Of a stretch of DNA of 33,042 bases, positions 1-8,915 are shown one piece after another; the stretch's first letter is position 1; every line of letters begins with the position of its first letter. The DNA is from Myxococcales bacterium (GTDB taxonomy: Bacteria; Myxococcota; Polyangia; Polyangiales; Polyangiaceae). The DNA lies in NCBI GenBank assembly GCA_020430865.1, contig JAGQIY010000097.1, positions 1 to 33,042 on the forward strand, in the 5' to 3' direction. Below the pieces are notes generated by a model. The model saw only the letters and a program-made list of their open reading frames with translations, made no database searches and had not been told where the DNA came from. A program made the position numbers and the translations under genes.

Positions 1-2
1 CC

Positions 3-1745
3 ACACCCGACGTGGCTCCTCCCGACGAGGAGACGAAGGACGACACGGAGACGCCGCGCGTGGACGAGGACGCGCCTGCTCGGGACACCGAGGAGGCCGA
101 CGCCGCGCCCCCCGAGACGTCGCTGGCCAGCGACGCCAGCGGTGCTCGCTCGAGACCTCCACCTCCACCTCCGCCATCGGACGCGCTCGCCGGCAAGGAC
201 TTCCGTAGTCGTTTCGTGCTGGAGAGCGGTCGCGCGCCGTTCCTGCGCCCTGATCCCGACGTCGCCACAGGACAAATCCGCGGGGAATATCAGTTCCGGG
301 TAACCGGGCTCAGCGACCTGCCGCTGAAGCCGCGGCCTCCAGCTGGCAGCGGCTCGCTCGGGCAGACCTTGCGCGTGGAGCACTGGCTGCGTCTGACGCC
401 GCGCTTCCTGTTTCGAGACGACCTCGAGCTGGTCGGCCAGATCGATGTTCCCCGCGGATTCATAGCCGGGCAGGAGACCCAGGACGTGGGCAGCGCGGAG
501 GAGGCGTATGACGAACGCTTCCCGGTGCACGTCGCACCACGCTGGCTCTACCTGAACTGGAACAGCCCGATCGGGGTGTTCCGCGTTGGTCAGCAGCCCT
601 CGCACTGGGGACTCGGGTTGGTGGCGAACGACGGCAACCATCAGAGCCTGTTCGGAGACTACCGCGGCGGGTCGATCGTCGAGCGCGTGCTCTTCGCCAC
701 GAAGCCGGGTGGAAAAGACTCCAAGGTGATCGTCGCCGTGGCAGGCGACCTCGTGTTCAAGGACCGCACCGCTGATCTCACCGAAGACGAGTACGCCTGG
801 CAAGGCGTGCTCGCGCTGACCTACTCACCAGACCCCGGCCGCCCCGACCCCGAGAAGCCCTCCAACCAGATCGGCCTCTACGCCGTCTACCGCAACCAGA
901 CGCGGGACGCCGAGTCGTTGCCTGGCCTCGACTTCGACGAGCACCTGGAGATCGTGGCCCTCGACACCGCAGGCAGCTTCAACGCCAAGCTGCCCGGAGA
1001 CATCGGCCACGTCTTCGGCGGCTTCGAGCTGGCCTATCTGCTCGGCTCGACCGACATCCTGCGCACGCGTCAGGAGGTCAGGAACAACGAGCGCGAGCAG
1101 ATCCGCGCCTTCGGTGGCGCCCTCCAGCTCGGCGCGGTGGTGACCGCGGGTGAAGGGGACGAGCGCTACGGACGCTGGGTCGTCGAGATGGAGTACGGCT
1201 GGGCCGGGGGCGACGCGGACCCCAACGACGGAACGTCGCGACGCTTCACCTTCGAGCCGAACCACAACGTCGGTTTGATCCTCTTCGACGAAGTCCTGGC
1301 GTGGAAGACCGCACGAGCCGCGGTGATCGCCGAGGACGAAGGGCTGACCCAGCGGGCTGCTCCGGGCACCGAGCTGCTGCCGAGCGACGGCGGGATCTTC
1401 GGAGCCACCTACCTCTACCCGACTTTCGTCTATCGTCCACTCCGGCAGCTCGATCTGAAAGCGGGCCTGGTGCTGGCACAGGCCACGGCGGACGTCGTCG
1501 ACCCCGTCGCCGTGACGACTGAGGGTCGCTTCGTGAACTACGACGGCGGAGACGCGCGCAGCCGCGACCTCGGCCTCGAGCTGGATGCCGGCGTGGAGTA
1601 CCGCTGGGCTCTGAGCTACGGCGTCACGCTCGAGCTGGGCGCCCAGGGCGGTGTCTTCTTTCCGGGCAAGGCCTTCGACGACGCGCAGGGCAACGCCCTG
1701 GGCACCCAATACATCGGCGTTGGACGCATGGGGTTGCAGTTCTGA
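3..1745 (+). CDS. Outer-membrane beta-barrel protein, 5' end outside window
   Basis: The frame is open to the left edge, so the true start and any signal peptide lie upstream; the first start-like codon inside is GTG at 12. The first 60 or so visible residues are an acidic, Pro/Ala-rich linker ending in a run of seven prolines. After that the chain alternates polar and hydrophobic residues in short strands rich in Tyr, Trp, Phe and Gly, as in porin-like barrels. It ends in a terminal Phe after a strand-like Gly-Arg-Met-Gly-Leu-Gln segment, typical of the BAM recognition signal. The role is probably a surface channel or structural outer-membrane protein; no specific substrate can be read. Its stop shares one base with the next ATG (TGATG), so it is probably translationally coupled to the lipoprotein lipase-like gene. 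The barrel call is an inference from pattern, not a named family. Confidence 0.7.
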   Translation, partial: TPDVAPPDEETKDDTETPRVDEDAPARDTEEADAAPPETSLASDASGARSRPPPPPPPSDALAGKDFRSRFVLESGRAPFLRPDPDVATGQIRGEYQFRVTGLSDLPLKPRPPAGSGSLGQTLRVEHWLRLTPRFLFRDDLELVGQIDVPRGFIAGQETQDVGSAEEAYDERFPVHVAPRWLYLNWNSPIGVFRVGQQPSHWGLGLVANDGNHQSLFGDYRGGSIVERVLFATKPGGKDSKVIVAVAGDLVFKDRTADLTEDEYAWQGVLALTYSPDPGRPDPEKPSNQIGLYAVYRNQTRDAESLPGLDFDEHLEIVALDTAGSFNAKLPGDIGHVFGGFELAYLLGSTDILRTRQEVRNNEREQIRAFGGALQLGAVVTAGEGDERYGRWVVEMEYGWAGGDADPNDGTSRRFTFEPNHNVGLILFDEVLAWKTARAAVIAEDEGLTQRAAPGTELLPSDGGIFGATYLYPTFVYRPLRQLDLKAGLVLAQATADVVDPVAVTTEGRFVNYDGGDARSRDLGLELDAGVEYRWALSYGVTLELGAQGGVFFPGKAFDDAQGNALGTQYIGVGRMGLQF

Positions 1746-4700
1746 TGCCTGAGCTGGAGAGCACGATGCGGCACGTCGCACAGAGGATCCCTCACCCCCA
1801 AACCTGGCTGCGCTCCCGTACGCCCTGGACGTCGCTCGCCTGCCTGATCGCGCTGGCGAGCGTGGGCTGCACGGTCGATGAGATCCCCGAAGGTCTCAAA
1901 CGGACTCCCGACGGAAACGGGCCCGAGGTTCGCTTCAACCTCTACCACAAGCCGCTGCCGGAGATCCCGATGCCCAACGACGTGGCGATGTGGCCGGACC
2001 CCACGAGCCGCACCGGTCTGCGCATCAACGCCAGCATCGTCGCCCCGACGGAGATCGAGGAGACGGCGCGCAAGAAGTTCGATCAGCTCGAGGGCTGGGG
2101 CACGTTCGCAGGCGTCACCGTCGCTTTCGACAAGCGAGACCCCAGCGACGCCCGCCCCGCGATCGATCTCGGCAACATCCAGAGTCGCCACGTGGGGGAC
2201 GACTTCGAGTTCAGCGACGACGCGATCTATCTCGTCAACCTGAAGACCGGCGTGCCCGTGGCCCTCGACCTGGGCGAAGGCGACTTCCAGTACGTCGTGA
2301 AGGAGAAGCAGAAGTACTGGCGGAACGACACGCGACGTCAGGAAGGCTACCTGCTGTTCGAGTCCGCGGACGAGACCGTGGATCCTCGCACCGGGCTGTT
2401 CGACCCCAAGCGCACCGAGGACGGCACGCCCTTCGGCAAGCCCATCTACGACCCCGCCTGGGACACCGATTTCGATGGCGTCATCGACCGACCCAACGTC
2501 ATCGACCCCACCGCCTGCCCGAACCAAGCGCAAGTGGCGCTCGGCCAGGTCAGCGAGGTCGACCGCGATCGTTGCCTCGCGGATAATATCCTCACCTGGT
2601 ACGAGCGCGAGACAGACACGCTGATCATGCGCCCGCTCATCCCGCTCGAAGAGAAGACCGAGTACGCGGTGGTGGTAACCGATCGCGTCCGCGATCCTGA
2701 CGGCAACGCGGTGAAGTCACCCTTCGACTTCGTCTATCACCCCTCGCAGGAAGCCGCGACGGAGCGCCTCCAGCGTCACCTGGAGGACCCGAGCCTCGCG
2801 AGCTACTACGGCACCATCGGCGGCACCGGCCTCGATCACGTAGCCTTCACCTGGAGCTTCACCACACAGCCAGTGGTGGAAGACCTCAGGTTGATCCGCG
2901 ACGGGCTGTACGGCACTGGACCCTTCGCCTACCTGAACGAGCAGTTCCCCGCGGATGTCGACTTGATGCGCATCGCTGGCCCTGTGGACTCGGTGCAGGA
3001 GGCCGACGGCGTCAAGGAGCCGGAGAAATGGTACGACGACCCCGAGTACCCCAAGTGCCAAGGGCGGCTCAACGAGGCGTATATCCTCGACTTCGACAAG
3101 AACGCGGACTTGTTGCGCTCGCTGGCCGGACAGTTCGGCATTGGCGGGGCCTCGGCCGACGAGCTCGCAGATAGCTGGAGTCACGTCAGCCACGCGGTGA
3201 TCGGCAGCTTCCAGTCGCCGTTCTTCATCCACGGCGGCCCCAGGGGCACCGACCCTTCGGCCTCCTTCGACCTCGACTATCGCTCCGGCGACGGCGAGGT
3301 GAGCAGCGACACCGTACAGTTCTTCATCACCATTCCGAAGACCACCGCGGAGCACCACCAGCCATTCCCCGTTGCGTACTACGGACACGGCTACACCAGC
3401 TCCGACCTCGAGCACCTCGGCTTCGCCGGTTCCCTGGCGAAACAGGGCATCGCCAGCGTCGGCGTCAACGCTGTGTTCCACGGCCTCGAGTTCGACAAGA
3501 ACACCCAGAACCTGGCCCGCACGCTGCTGAGAGGCTCCTGCGCGGGGCCGCTCGCGGACGCGCTGCTCGCAGGCCGAGCCCGCGATCTGGACGGCGACGG
3601 TGACCCGCTGAACAACTCGGGCGGCGACTACTGGACGAGCTACATCTTCCACACTCGAGACGTGGTGCGCCAGAGCGCCATCGACCTCTTGCAGCTCTTC
3701 CGCATCTTCAAGACCTGGGACGGCGAGCGCATGAGCGACGCCGACTATGACCAGGACGGAAAGCCCAACCTGGCCGGCGACTTCGACGGCGACGGCACGC
3801 CGGACGTGGGCGGCAAGGTCAAGTATCATGCCTGGGGCCAGAGCCTGGGCGGATTCCTCGCACCGTTCCTCGCAACGCTGGACCCCGACGTGGTGAGCGC
3901 AGCGCCCGTGGCGGGCGCCGCGGGCCTGCTCGACGTCGGCGCGCGCACCTTCCAGGGCGGCGTGTTCGAAGGCGTCTACCTGCGCAACTTCGGCCCCCTC
4001 ATCGTCGGCGTACCGCCGGAGGAGATCCCGAAGGACAAGGACGGCAACCCGGTGACGGCGTGTGAGCCAGGGCAGATCTCCCTGCGCTTCGTCGTGGTCG
4101 ACGTGAATGATGACCGTGAGCTCGAGTTCGGCTGTCTCGACGACGCCGGGCTGATCCAGGGCGGCACGGTGAGGGTGCAGAACATCAGCAACGGTGAAGT
4201 GCGATGCGGACGCATCGCTGGTGACGACGACCAGGGCCTTGGCAGCGGTCGCTTCCGGGTCGGTATCCCGACCAGCGTCGGCGATCGGCTGTACGTCTCG
4301 GTCTACGACCAACCCGACGCCGTGGACACCTATGCCCCGGACGGCGGCTGCAACCTCGAGCCCGACGCGAAGCTGCTGCAGGGCTTCTACGAGTGGGGCA
4401 AGGGGCTGGTCCAACAGAACGCCAAGGACCCGACCGATAGCTACGTCGTCTGTACGGCGCCGGGGGGCTGCACCAAGTTCCAGAATCGCTACTTCCCGTC
4501 CGGCTCCGATCTGCGCGCGCCTGTCGAGGGCTTCGGCTACATCCGCCAGACCCCGGAGATGCGTCGCTTCATGACCCTCGCCGCTGTGGCCGTGGACCCA
4601 GGCGACCCCGGAAATTACGTGCCCTACGCCGGGCTCAAGACCATGCTGGATCCGTGGGGAAATCCACATCCACCGACGGGCTTCTTGAACATGGTCACCG

Positions 4701-5500
4701 TCGGCGACATGAACGTGCCGCTCAACGCGCGGAGCTCCATGGGCCGCGTCGCAGGAGCGATCCCGTTCATGCGCCCCGACGCGGCCAGCCGCTACCCCGC
4801 GTATGCGGACTATGTGACCCCGGAGGCGCTGTACGCGGATCTGGGCGATCGCACGCCCAACCGCTTCCTGCTGGACAACCACGTGATCGAGGGCATCAAC
4901 CGCCTGGAGCGCGCGAGCCCCGAGAACGAGAGCGCCTGCTACGACAACGAGGTCTTGCCGGAGCACGACTACGCTGGTTGCCGGCCGAGCTGCAGCGACC
5001 CCAGCGAGTGCGACTCGGGGATCTGCACCAGCGGGCGCTGCGCAGCCGCGCCTCAGAGCCCCGAGCGCTGCGCTCAGTACCTCTTCGACCCGGACGCGGT
5101 CGACGAGGGTCAGGCGCGCTATGGCGAGCGCGAATCATCCGTGCCCTTGCGGCTGGCTCGCATCGCCACGCCGGCGTCGCCTGGCAACGTCGACGCCGTC
5201 TGGGCACCGCGCCTCATGGGACAGCCGTTCGCGCCCGACAGCCAGGGCTGGACCGCCGACTCTCGGCTGATCGCCATGCTGATGGGCTACGTGAATCCGC
5301 GGGGAGAACACGGCTTCAACCCGGCGGATCCCTGCCAAGAGTGGGTCGCGGGGCGCTACTTCATCAACCTGGTCGGCCGCTTCTTCGCCACCGAGGGCGC
5401 GGACCTGTATTACCTCTCGCATCCGACGACTCACGACTGCCTCGCCCGGATCGGCGGCGGGAGCTGCAAGTTCATTCCCCAGCAGGCACCTTCGAAGTGA
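1745..5500 (+). CDS. Large lipoprotein, virulence-factor-lipase (VolA/Pla-1) like
   Basis: Predicted surface or periplasmic lipoprotein esterase/lipase of about 1250 residues. An n-region, a hydrophobic stretch and a lipobox ending in Ser-Val-Gly-Cys put the lipidated Cys near residue 42. The N-terminal part (about 50-120) has a Met-Pro-Asn-Asp element and a Glu-Gly-Trp-Gly-Thr-Phe element, as in bacterial virulence factor lipase N-terminal domains. The alpha/beta-hydrolase core includes a Tyr-Gly-His-Gly-Tyr oxyanion-type loop (nt 3379-3393) and the nucleophile motif Gly-Gln-Ser-Leu-Gly-Gly with Ser700. Asp/Gly-rich calcium-type loops lie just before it (nt 3586-3610, 3745-3810). A Cys-rich patch (nt 4981-5043) precedes the C-terminus. 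The start shares one base with the upstream stop; ATG 1766, with GGAG about six bases upstream, is an equally good start. Lipase chemistry is inferred; the acid and His residues were not assigned. Confidence 0.75.
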   Translation: MPELESTMRHVAQRIPHPQTWLRSRTPWTSLACLIALASVGCTVDEIPEGLKRTPDGNGPEVRFNLYHKPLPEIPMPNDVAMWPDPTSRTGLRINASIVAPTEIEETARKKFDQLEGWGTFAGVTVAFDKRDPSDARPAIDLGNIQSRHVGDDFEFSDDAIYLVNLKTGVPVALDLGEGDFQYVVKEKQKYWRNDTRRQEGYLLFESADETVDPRTGLFDPKRTEDGTPFGKPIYDPAWDTDFDGVIDRPNVIDPTACPNQAQVALGQVSEVDRDRCLADNILTWYERETDTLIMRPLIPLEEKTEYAVVVTDRVRDPDGNAVKSPFDFVYHPSQEAATERLQRHLEDPSLASYYGTIGGTGLDHVAFTWSFTTQPVVEDLRLIRDGLYGTGPFAYLNEQFPADVDLMRIAGPVDSVQEADGVKEPEKWYDDPEYPKCQGRLNEAYILDFDKNADLLRSLAGQFGIGGASADELADSWSHVSHAVIGSFQSPFFIHGGPRGTDPSASFDLDYRSGDGEVSSDTVQFFITIPKTTAEHHQPFPVAYYGHGYTSSDLEHLGFAGSLAKQGIASVGVNAVFHGLEFDKNTQNLARTLLRGSCAGPLADALLAGRARDLDGDGDPLNNSGGDYWTSYIFHTRDVVRQSAIDLLQLFRIFKTWDGERMSDADYDQDGKPNLAGDFDGDGTPDVGGKVKYHAWGQSLGGFLAPFLATLDPDVVSAAPVAGAAGLLDVGARTFQGGVFEGVYLRNFGPLIVGVPPEEIPKDKDGNPVTACEPGQISLRFVVVDVNDDRELEFGCLDDAGLIQGGTVRVQNISNGEVRCGRIAGDDDQGLGSGRFRVGIPTSVGDRLYVSVYDQPDAVDTYAPDGGCNLEPDAKLLQGFYEWGKGLVQQNAKDPTDSYVVCTAPGGCTKFQNRYFPSGSDLRAPVEGFGYIRQTPEMRRFMTLAAVAVDPGDPGNYVPYAGLKTMLDPWGNPHPPTGFLNMVTVGDMNVPLNARSSMGRVAGAIPFMRPDAASRYPAYADYVTPEALYADLGDRTPNRFLLDNHVIEGINRLERASPENESACYDNEVLPEHDYAGCRPSCSDPSECDSGICTSGRCAAAPQSPERCAQYLFDPDAVDEGQARYGERESSVPLRLARIATPASPGNVDAVWAPRLMGQPFAPDSQGWTADSRLIAMLMGYVNPRGEHGFNPADPCQEWVAGRYFINLVGRFFATEGADLYYLSHPTTHDCLARIGGGSCKFIPQQAPSK

Positions 5501-5587
5501 TCCGCTGGCACGAGGACCACGCGCGCCTCGAACGACGCGCGGCGCAAAAAAGGCGCGCCAGACCTCGCCTTGCCCCAGCGCAGGTGT

Positions 5588-5593
5588 TAGCGT
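5588..5593 (+). promoter_or_regulatory. Candidate -10 box (TAGCGT) before the biotin-carrier gene
   Basis: TAGCGT lies 13 bases before the ATG at 5607 and no Shine-Dalgarno is visible in between. No convincing -35 sits 16-18 bases upstream. It is listed because similar boxes sit equally close to other starts in this window. Confidence 0.25.
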
Positions 5594-5606
5594 CCGCGCC
5601 GCTCGT

Positions 5607-6140
5607 ATGCGCTACTTCGTAACGATTGAAGGCGAAGAACACGTGATGGATGTGGTGAAGCTGCCCAGCGGCGGCTTCGAGGTGCGGCCCGTGCGCCTGG
5701 CCGAAGGCGGCGGGGAAGAGCTCCTCGCCCCCATCCCAGCGGAACTCTCAAGCACCGGTGGGCTCTCCACGGTCCACCTGGACGGCCAGGTCTTCGATCT
5801 CGTCATCGATGGCGAGATGCCAGGCGAAGTCGACGCCTACGCCAACGGCCGTCGGGCGACGGTCCGGGTCGAGACGGAGCGCAGTCGCGCCGCGGCGAGT
5901 GTCCGCGGGGCGAAGGCCGGCAGCGCCGACGGCACGATCAAGAGCCCGATGCCGGGCAAGGTGGTCAAGGTGCTGGTCACCGAAGGCCAAGAGGTCGCCG
6001 CCGGCAGCCCAGTCGTCGTCGTCGAGGCGATGAAGATGGAGAACGAGCTCGTCGCCGAGGGCCCAGGCACGGTGAAGAAGGTGTTCGTGCAGCCCGGCGA
6101 CGCCGTCGAGGGCGGCGCGAAGCTCGTCACCATCGCGTAG
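5607..6140 (+). CDS. Biotin carboxyl carrier / biotin-lipoyl attachment protein
   Basis: Carries biotin for a carboxylase or decarboxylase: the attached biotin shuttles CO2 between a biotin carboxylase and a carboxyltransferase. The last 75 or so residues form a biotinyl domain, with a Ser-Pro-Met-Pro-Gly turn, the Glu-Ala-Met-Lys-Met-Glu-Asn motif and a closing Val-Gln-Pro-Gly-Asp hairpin. Lys143 is the expected biotinylation site. The first 100 residues are a beta-rich extension similar in style to that of acyl-CoA carboxylase or oxaloacetate decarboxylase carrier subunits. At 177 residues it fits a free-standing carrier. No carboxylase or transferase subunit is encoded in this window, so the partner enzyme must be elsewhere. 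ATG 5607 was chosen because the start fits the domain; there is no ribosome site in front. Confidence 0.88.
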   Translation: MRYFVTIEGEEHVMDVVKLPSGGFEVRPVRLAEGGGEELLAPIPAELSSTGGLSTVHLDGQVFDLVIDGEMPGEVDAYANGRRATVRVETERSRAAASVRGAKAGSADGTIKSPMPGKVVKVLVTEGQEVAAGSPVVVVEAMKMENELVAEGPGTVKKVFVQPGDAVEGGAKLVTIA

Positions 6141-6188
6141 CGGCCCGCCGCTCACGGAGCATCGCCTTGGTGCCTGGCGTCTGGCTGT

Positions 6189-7283
6189 GTGAGCATGCTC
6201 GCCATGTCCGGCGTCATTGGCTCGCGCGTTCCATCCTCTAACAGCAACGCTCGTCGCTCCGGCTGGCGGCCTCACGGGGCGCTCCCCCGCCTCGCCCTCG
6301 CCCACCTGCCAACACCGCTGTGGCGCAACTCGGCGCTCTCCAAGCTGATCGGCGCCGACCTCTGGGTGAAGCGCGACGACATGACCGCAGGCGCGGAGGC
6401 AGGCAACAAGATCCGCAAGCTGGAGTATCTCCTCGCGGAAGCGCTCGCGGAGGGCGCCGACCACGTCATCACCTGCGGCGCGGTCCAGTCGAACCACGCT
6501 CGCGCCACTGCGCTGCTCAGCAAGAGCCTCGGCCTGTCGGCCACGCTGCTGCTGCGAGCCAGAGACCCGAACGCCCCAGGGCCAGAGACCGGCAACCTCG
6601 CCCTGGATCGACTGGTGGGTGCGGACTGCCGCTTCATCAGCGCCGCCCAGTACGCCGAACGCCGAAGCCTGCTCGAGCACGTCGCAGACGAGCTCCGACG
6701 CCAGGGCAAGCGGCCCTACGTGATTCCAGAGGGCGGCAGCAACGGTCTCGGCGCGCTCGGCTACTTCGAGGCCATGCGCGAGATCCGGGAGCAGCTCGAG
6801 GCGGGGCTCGGACCTGGCCTGCAAGGAGAGGCGACCCACGGCTTCGATCTGGTGATTCACGCCTGCGGCTCCGGCGGCACCGCAGCGGGAATCAGCCTCG
6901 GAGCAGGCGTGTACGGCGTCGCGCAACACACCGCAGTCATGGCCGTGTGCGACGACGTCGCATACTTCAGCGGTGTCATCCGCGAGATCGAAGAAGCTGC
7001 GCGGCGCTACGTACCCGAGCTCGCGCGCTCCGCAGACGTGCATGTCTTCGACGAGTTCAAGGGGCCCGCCTACGGCGTGCCCAGTGCGGAACAACGCGCG
7101 TTTATCCGCGAGGTAGCAGAGTGCTGCGGGCTGATCGTCGATCCGGTATACTCCGGAAAAGCCCTGTGGGGCCTGCGCGAGCTACTCCGGGATCCTGAGG
7201 ACCGAGGACTGACGTTCGTGCCACGCAGGGTTCTCTTCATCCACACCGGAGGTCTCCCGGGCCTCCTCGCGTCACCTGTCTGA
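6189..7283 (+). CDS. PLP enzyme: ACC deaminase / D-cysteine desulfhydrase family
   Basis: Fold-type II pyridoxal-phosphate enzyme (COG2515 group), which deaminates 1-aminocyclopropane-1-carboxylate or desulfhydrates D-cysteine to pyruvate, ammonia and H2S. Visible family landmarks are Trp-Val-Lys-Arg-Asp-Asp near residue 58; Gly-Asn-Lys-Ile-Arg-Lys, where Lys74 should hold PLP; Val-Gln-Ser-Asn-His-Ala-Arg; a Gly-Ser-Gly-Gly-Thr phosphate-binding loop; and Asp-Pro-Val-Tyr-Ser-Gly-Lys with the conserved Tyr. The length of about 360 matches the family. The start is uncertain: GTG 6189, ATG 6195 and ATG 6204 are all in frame and none has a clear ribosome site. The first 40 residues are probably a poorly conserved leader. 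ACC deaminase and D-cysteine desulfhydrase cannot be separated from motifs alone. The ATP-grasp gene follows after 39 bases and may be cotranscribed. Confidence 0.87.
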   Translation: MSMLAMSGVIGSRVPSSNSNARRSGWRPHGALPRLALAHLPTPLWRNSALSKLIGADLWVKRDDMTAGAEAGNKIRKLEYLLAEALAEGADHVITCGAVQSNHARATALLSKSLGLSATLLLRARDPNAPGPETGNLALDRLVGADCRFISAAQYAERRSLLEHVADELRRQGKRPYVIPEGGSNGLGALGYFEAMREIREQLEAGLGPGLQGEATHGFDLVIHACGSGGTAAGISLGAGVYGVAQHTAVMAVCDDVAYFSGVIREIEEAARRYVPELARSADVHVFDEFKGPAYGVPSAEQRAFIREVAECCGLIVDPVYSGKALWGLRELLRDPEDRGLTFVPRRVLFIHTGGLPGLLASPV

Positions 7284-7322
7284 GTCCTGCCGCGGCTCGA
7301 GTGGCGCCACAAGGAGCAGACC

Positions 7323-8873
7323 ATGAGCCTCGAACTCCAGACACCGAAGATCGACCTCCCAGAGCCGGAGATCCAGGCTCGCTTCGACCGACTCCAGGCC
7401 AAGCTTGTTTCCTTGTGGCAACTCATCGAGAGCCTGGAGGACCACGGAGAGCAGACCATCGTCGTCGTCCCTTCCCTGACCGTGGACTTCGACGCGCTGC
7501 AGGGTTCCCTGCTGCAGGCCTACGAAGAGCGCTTCCTGTTCCTGCTGTTCTTGCTGCGGCAGCCGCGAGCGCGCTTGATCTACGTCACCTCCCAACCCAT
7601 CCAGCCCAGCATCGTCGACTACTACCTGAGCCTGCTTCCAGGCATCATCCCGAGCCACGCCCGGGAGCGCCTGGTGCTGCTCGCGCCCCAGGACGGGGCG
7701 CCGCAACCCCTCAGCATCAAGCTCCTCCAGCGGCCTCGCCTGCTCGCCAAGCTGCGCTCGCTGATCGGCAACCCCGAGCGGGCACACCTGGTGCCCTTCA
7801 ACACCACCGACCACGAGCGGGACCTGGCGTTGCGCCTGGGTATCCCGATGTACGGCGCCGATCCGCGCTTCCTGGACCTAGGCACCAAGAGCGGATGCCG
7901 GGAGCTCTTCAAGAGCTGCGACGTGCAGCATCCCGTGGGCATCGAGAACCTCACGGATACGGAGTCGCTGATCGACGCGGTGATCGAGCTGCGCAAGACG
8001 CGCCCAGAGATCGCAGAGGCGATGGTCAAGCACAACGATGGCGTCAGCGGCGAGGGCAACGCCGTGCTGGACCTCGGGTCACTCCCCCCGCAGCGCGACG
8101 CCGTGCGGGAGCGTCTGCGCTCCCTGAAGCTGGAAGCCAAGCACTGGAGCGTCGACCAGTACCTGGAGAAGCTCGCGAGGTACGGCGGCGTGATCGAGCA
8201 GCGAGTGATCGGTAGCCCGCTGACCAGCCCGTCGGTGCAGCTCCGAGTGACTCCCCTCGGCAAGGTCGAGCTGCTATCCACCCACGACCAGCTGCTCGGC
8301 GGCGCGCAGGGTCAGAAGTACATCGGCTGCACGTTCCCTGCGGATCCGGCATACGCCCGCGAGATCTCGACCGAGGCGCTGAAGGTGGGAGAGGCGCTGG
8401 CTCGGCGCGGCGTGCTGGGTCGCTTCGCCATCGATTTCGTGTGTGGAAAGACGGACCAGGGCTGGTCGAGCTATGCCATCGAGCTGAACCTGCGCAAGGG
8501 CGGCACGACGCACCCCTTCCTGACACTGCAGTTCCTGACCGACGGCAGCTACGACGCCGAGCGGAGCGAGTTTCGTATTGGCGATCGCCCCAAGTGCTAC
8601 GTCGCGACCGACAGCCTCGAGTCCGCCAGTTTCCGCCAGTTCACTCCGGGCGACCTGTTCGACATCTGCGTGCGGCACGGTCTGCACTACGACCACACCC
8701 GTCAGACGGGCGTCGTCCTGCACATGCTGAGCGCCATCGGCGATCACGGGCGCCTGGGACTCACCGCCATCGCAGACAGCCACGCAGAAGCACGGGCGCT
8801 CTACGAGCGGATGGAGCGAGCGATGCATCAGGAAGCCGAGCTGGCTTCGCACTACGGAAGCCTGCCGGAGTGA
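7323..8873 (+). CDS. ATP-grasp ligase related to peptide ligase PGM1
   Basis: Predicted carboxylate-amine ligase of about 516 residues. The N-terminal half (about 1-180) is a Rossmann-like pre-ATP-grasp region. It leads into a Pro-Met-Tyr-Gly-Ala-Asp element and a Gly-Thr-Lys-Ser-Gly segment, as in PGM1-type ligases. The ATP-grasp core has Lys-His-Asn-Asp-Gly-Val-Ser-Gly-Glu-Gly (nt 8029-8058), a glycine-rich nucleotide loop, and the metal-binding Glu-Leu-Asn-Leu-Arg-Lys-Gly-Gly-Thr-Thr-His-Pro motif (nt 8481-8516), which is characteristic of this group. The C-terminal 100 residues form the extra PGM1 C-terminal domain. Streptomyces PGM1 joins a nonproteinogenic amino acid to a ribosomal peptide in pheganomycin synthesis; the substrate here is unknown. 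AAGGAG sits about nine bases before ATG 7323, fixing the start. No precursor peptide or other biosynthetic gene is adjacent. Confidence 0.8.
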   Translation: MSLELQTPKIDLPEPEIQARFDRLQAKLVSLWQLIESLEDHGEQTIVVVPSLTVDFDALQGSLLQAYEERFLFLLFLLRQPRARLIYVTSQPIQPSIVDYYLSLLPGIIPSHARERLVLLAPQDGAPQPLSIKLLQRPRLLAKLRSLIGNPERAHLVPFNTTDHERDLALRLGIPMYGADPRFLDLGTKSGCRELFKSCDVQHPVGIENLTDTESLIDAVIELRKTRPEIAEAMVKHNDGVSGEGNAVLDLGSLPPQRDAVRERLRSLKLEAKHWSVDQYLEKLARYGGVIEQRVIGSPLTSPSVQLRVTPLGKVELLSTHDQLLGGAQGQKYIGCTFPADPAYAREISTEALKVGEALARRGVLGRFAIDFVCGKTDQGWSSYAIELNLRKGGTTHPFLTLQFLTDGSYDAERSEFRIGDRPKCYVATDSLESASFRQFTPGDLFDICVRHGLHYDHTRQTGVVLHMLSAIGDHGRLGLTAIADSHAEARALYERMERAMHQEAELASHYGSLPE

Positions 8874-8893
8874 CCAGGCAACCCCGCCGGATC

Positions 8894-8910
8894 TGGGGGT
8901 GAGGCGCTCC
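8894..8910. repeat. Copy 1 of a 17-bp convergent-gap element
   Basis: TGGGGGTGAGGCGCTCC lies in the 42-base gap between the convergent ligase and sulfatase-like genes. It matches the copy at 11803-11819 at 15 of 17 positions. Flanking bases can pair (CTGGGG with CTCCAG, allowing one G-U). Confidence 0.35.
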
Positions 8911-8915
8911 AGGTC

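Noticed and set aside
2717..4966. Long 749-residue minus-strand frame opposite the lipase-like gene
   Set aside because: It mirrors the codons of a clearly coding plus-strand gene, has no domain motifs, and is rich in Val/Ala/Arg as expected for an antisense shadow in GC-rich DNA.
5748..7094. 448-residue minus-strand frame over the biotin-carrier and PLP-enzyme genes
   Set aside because: It overlaps two well-supported genes on the other strand and has no recognisable motif or ribosome site.
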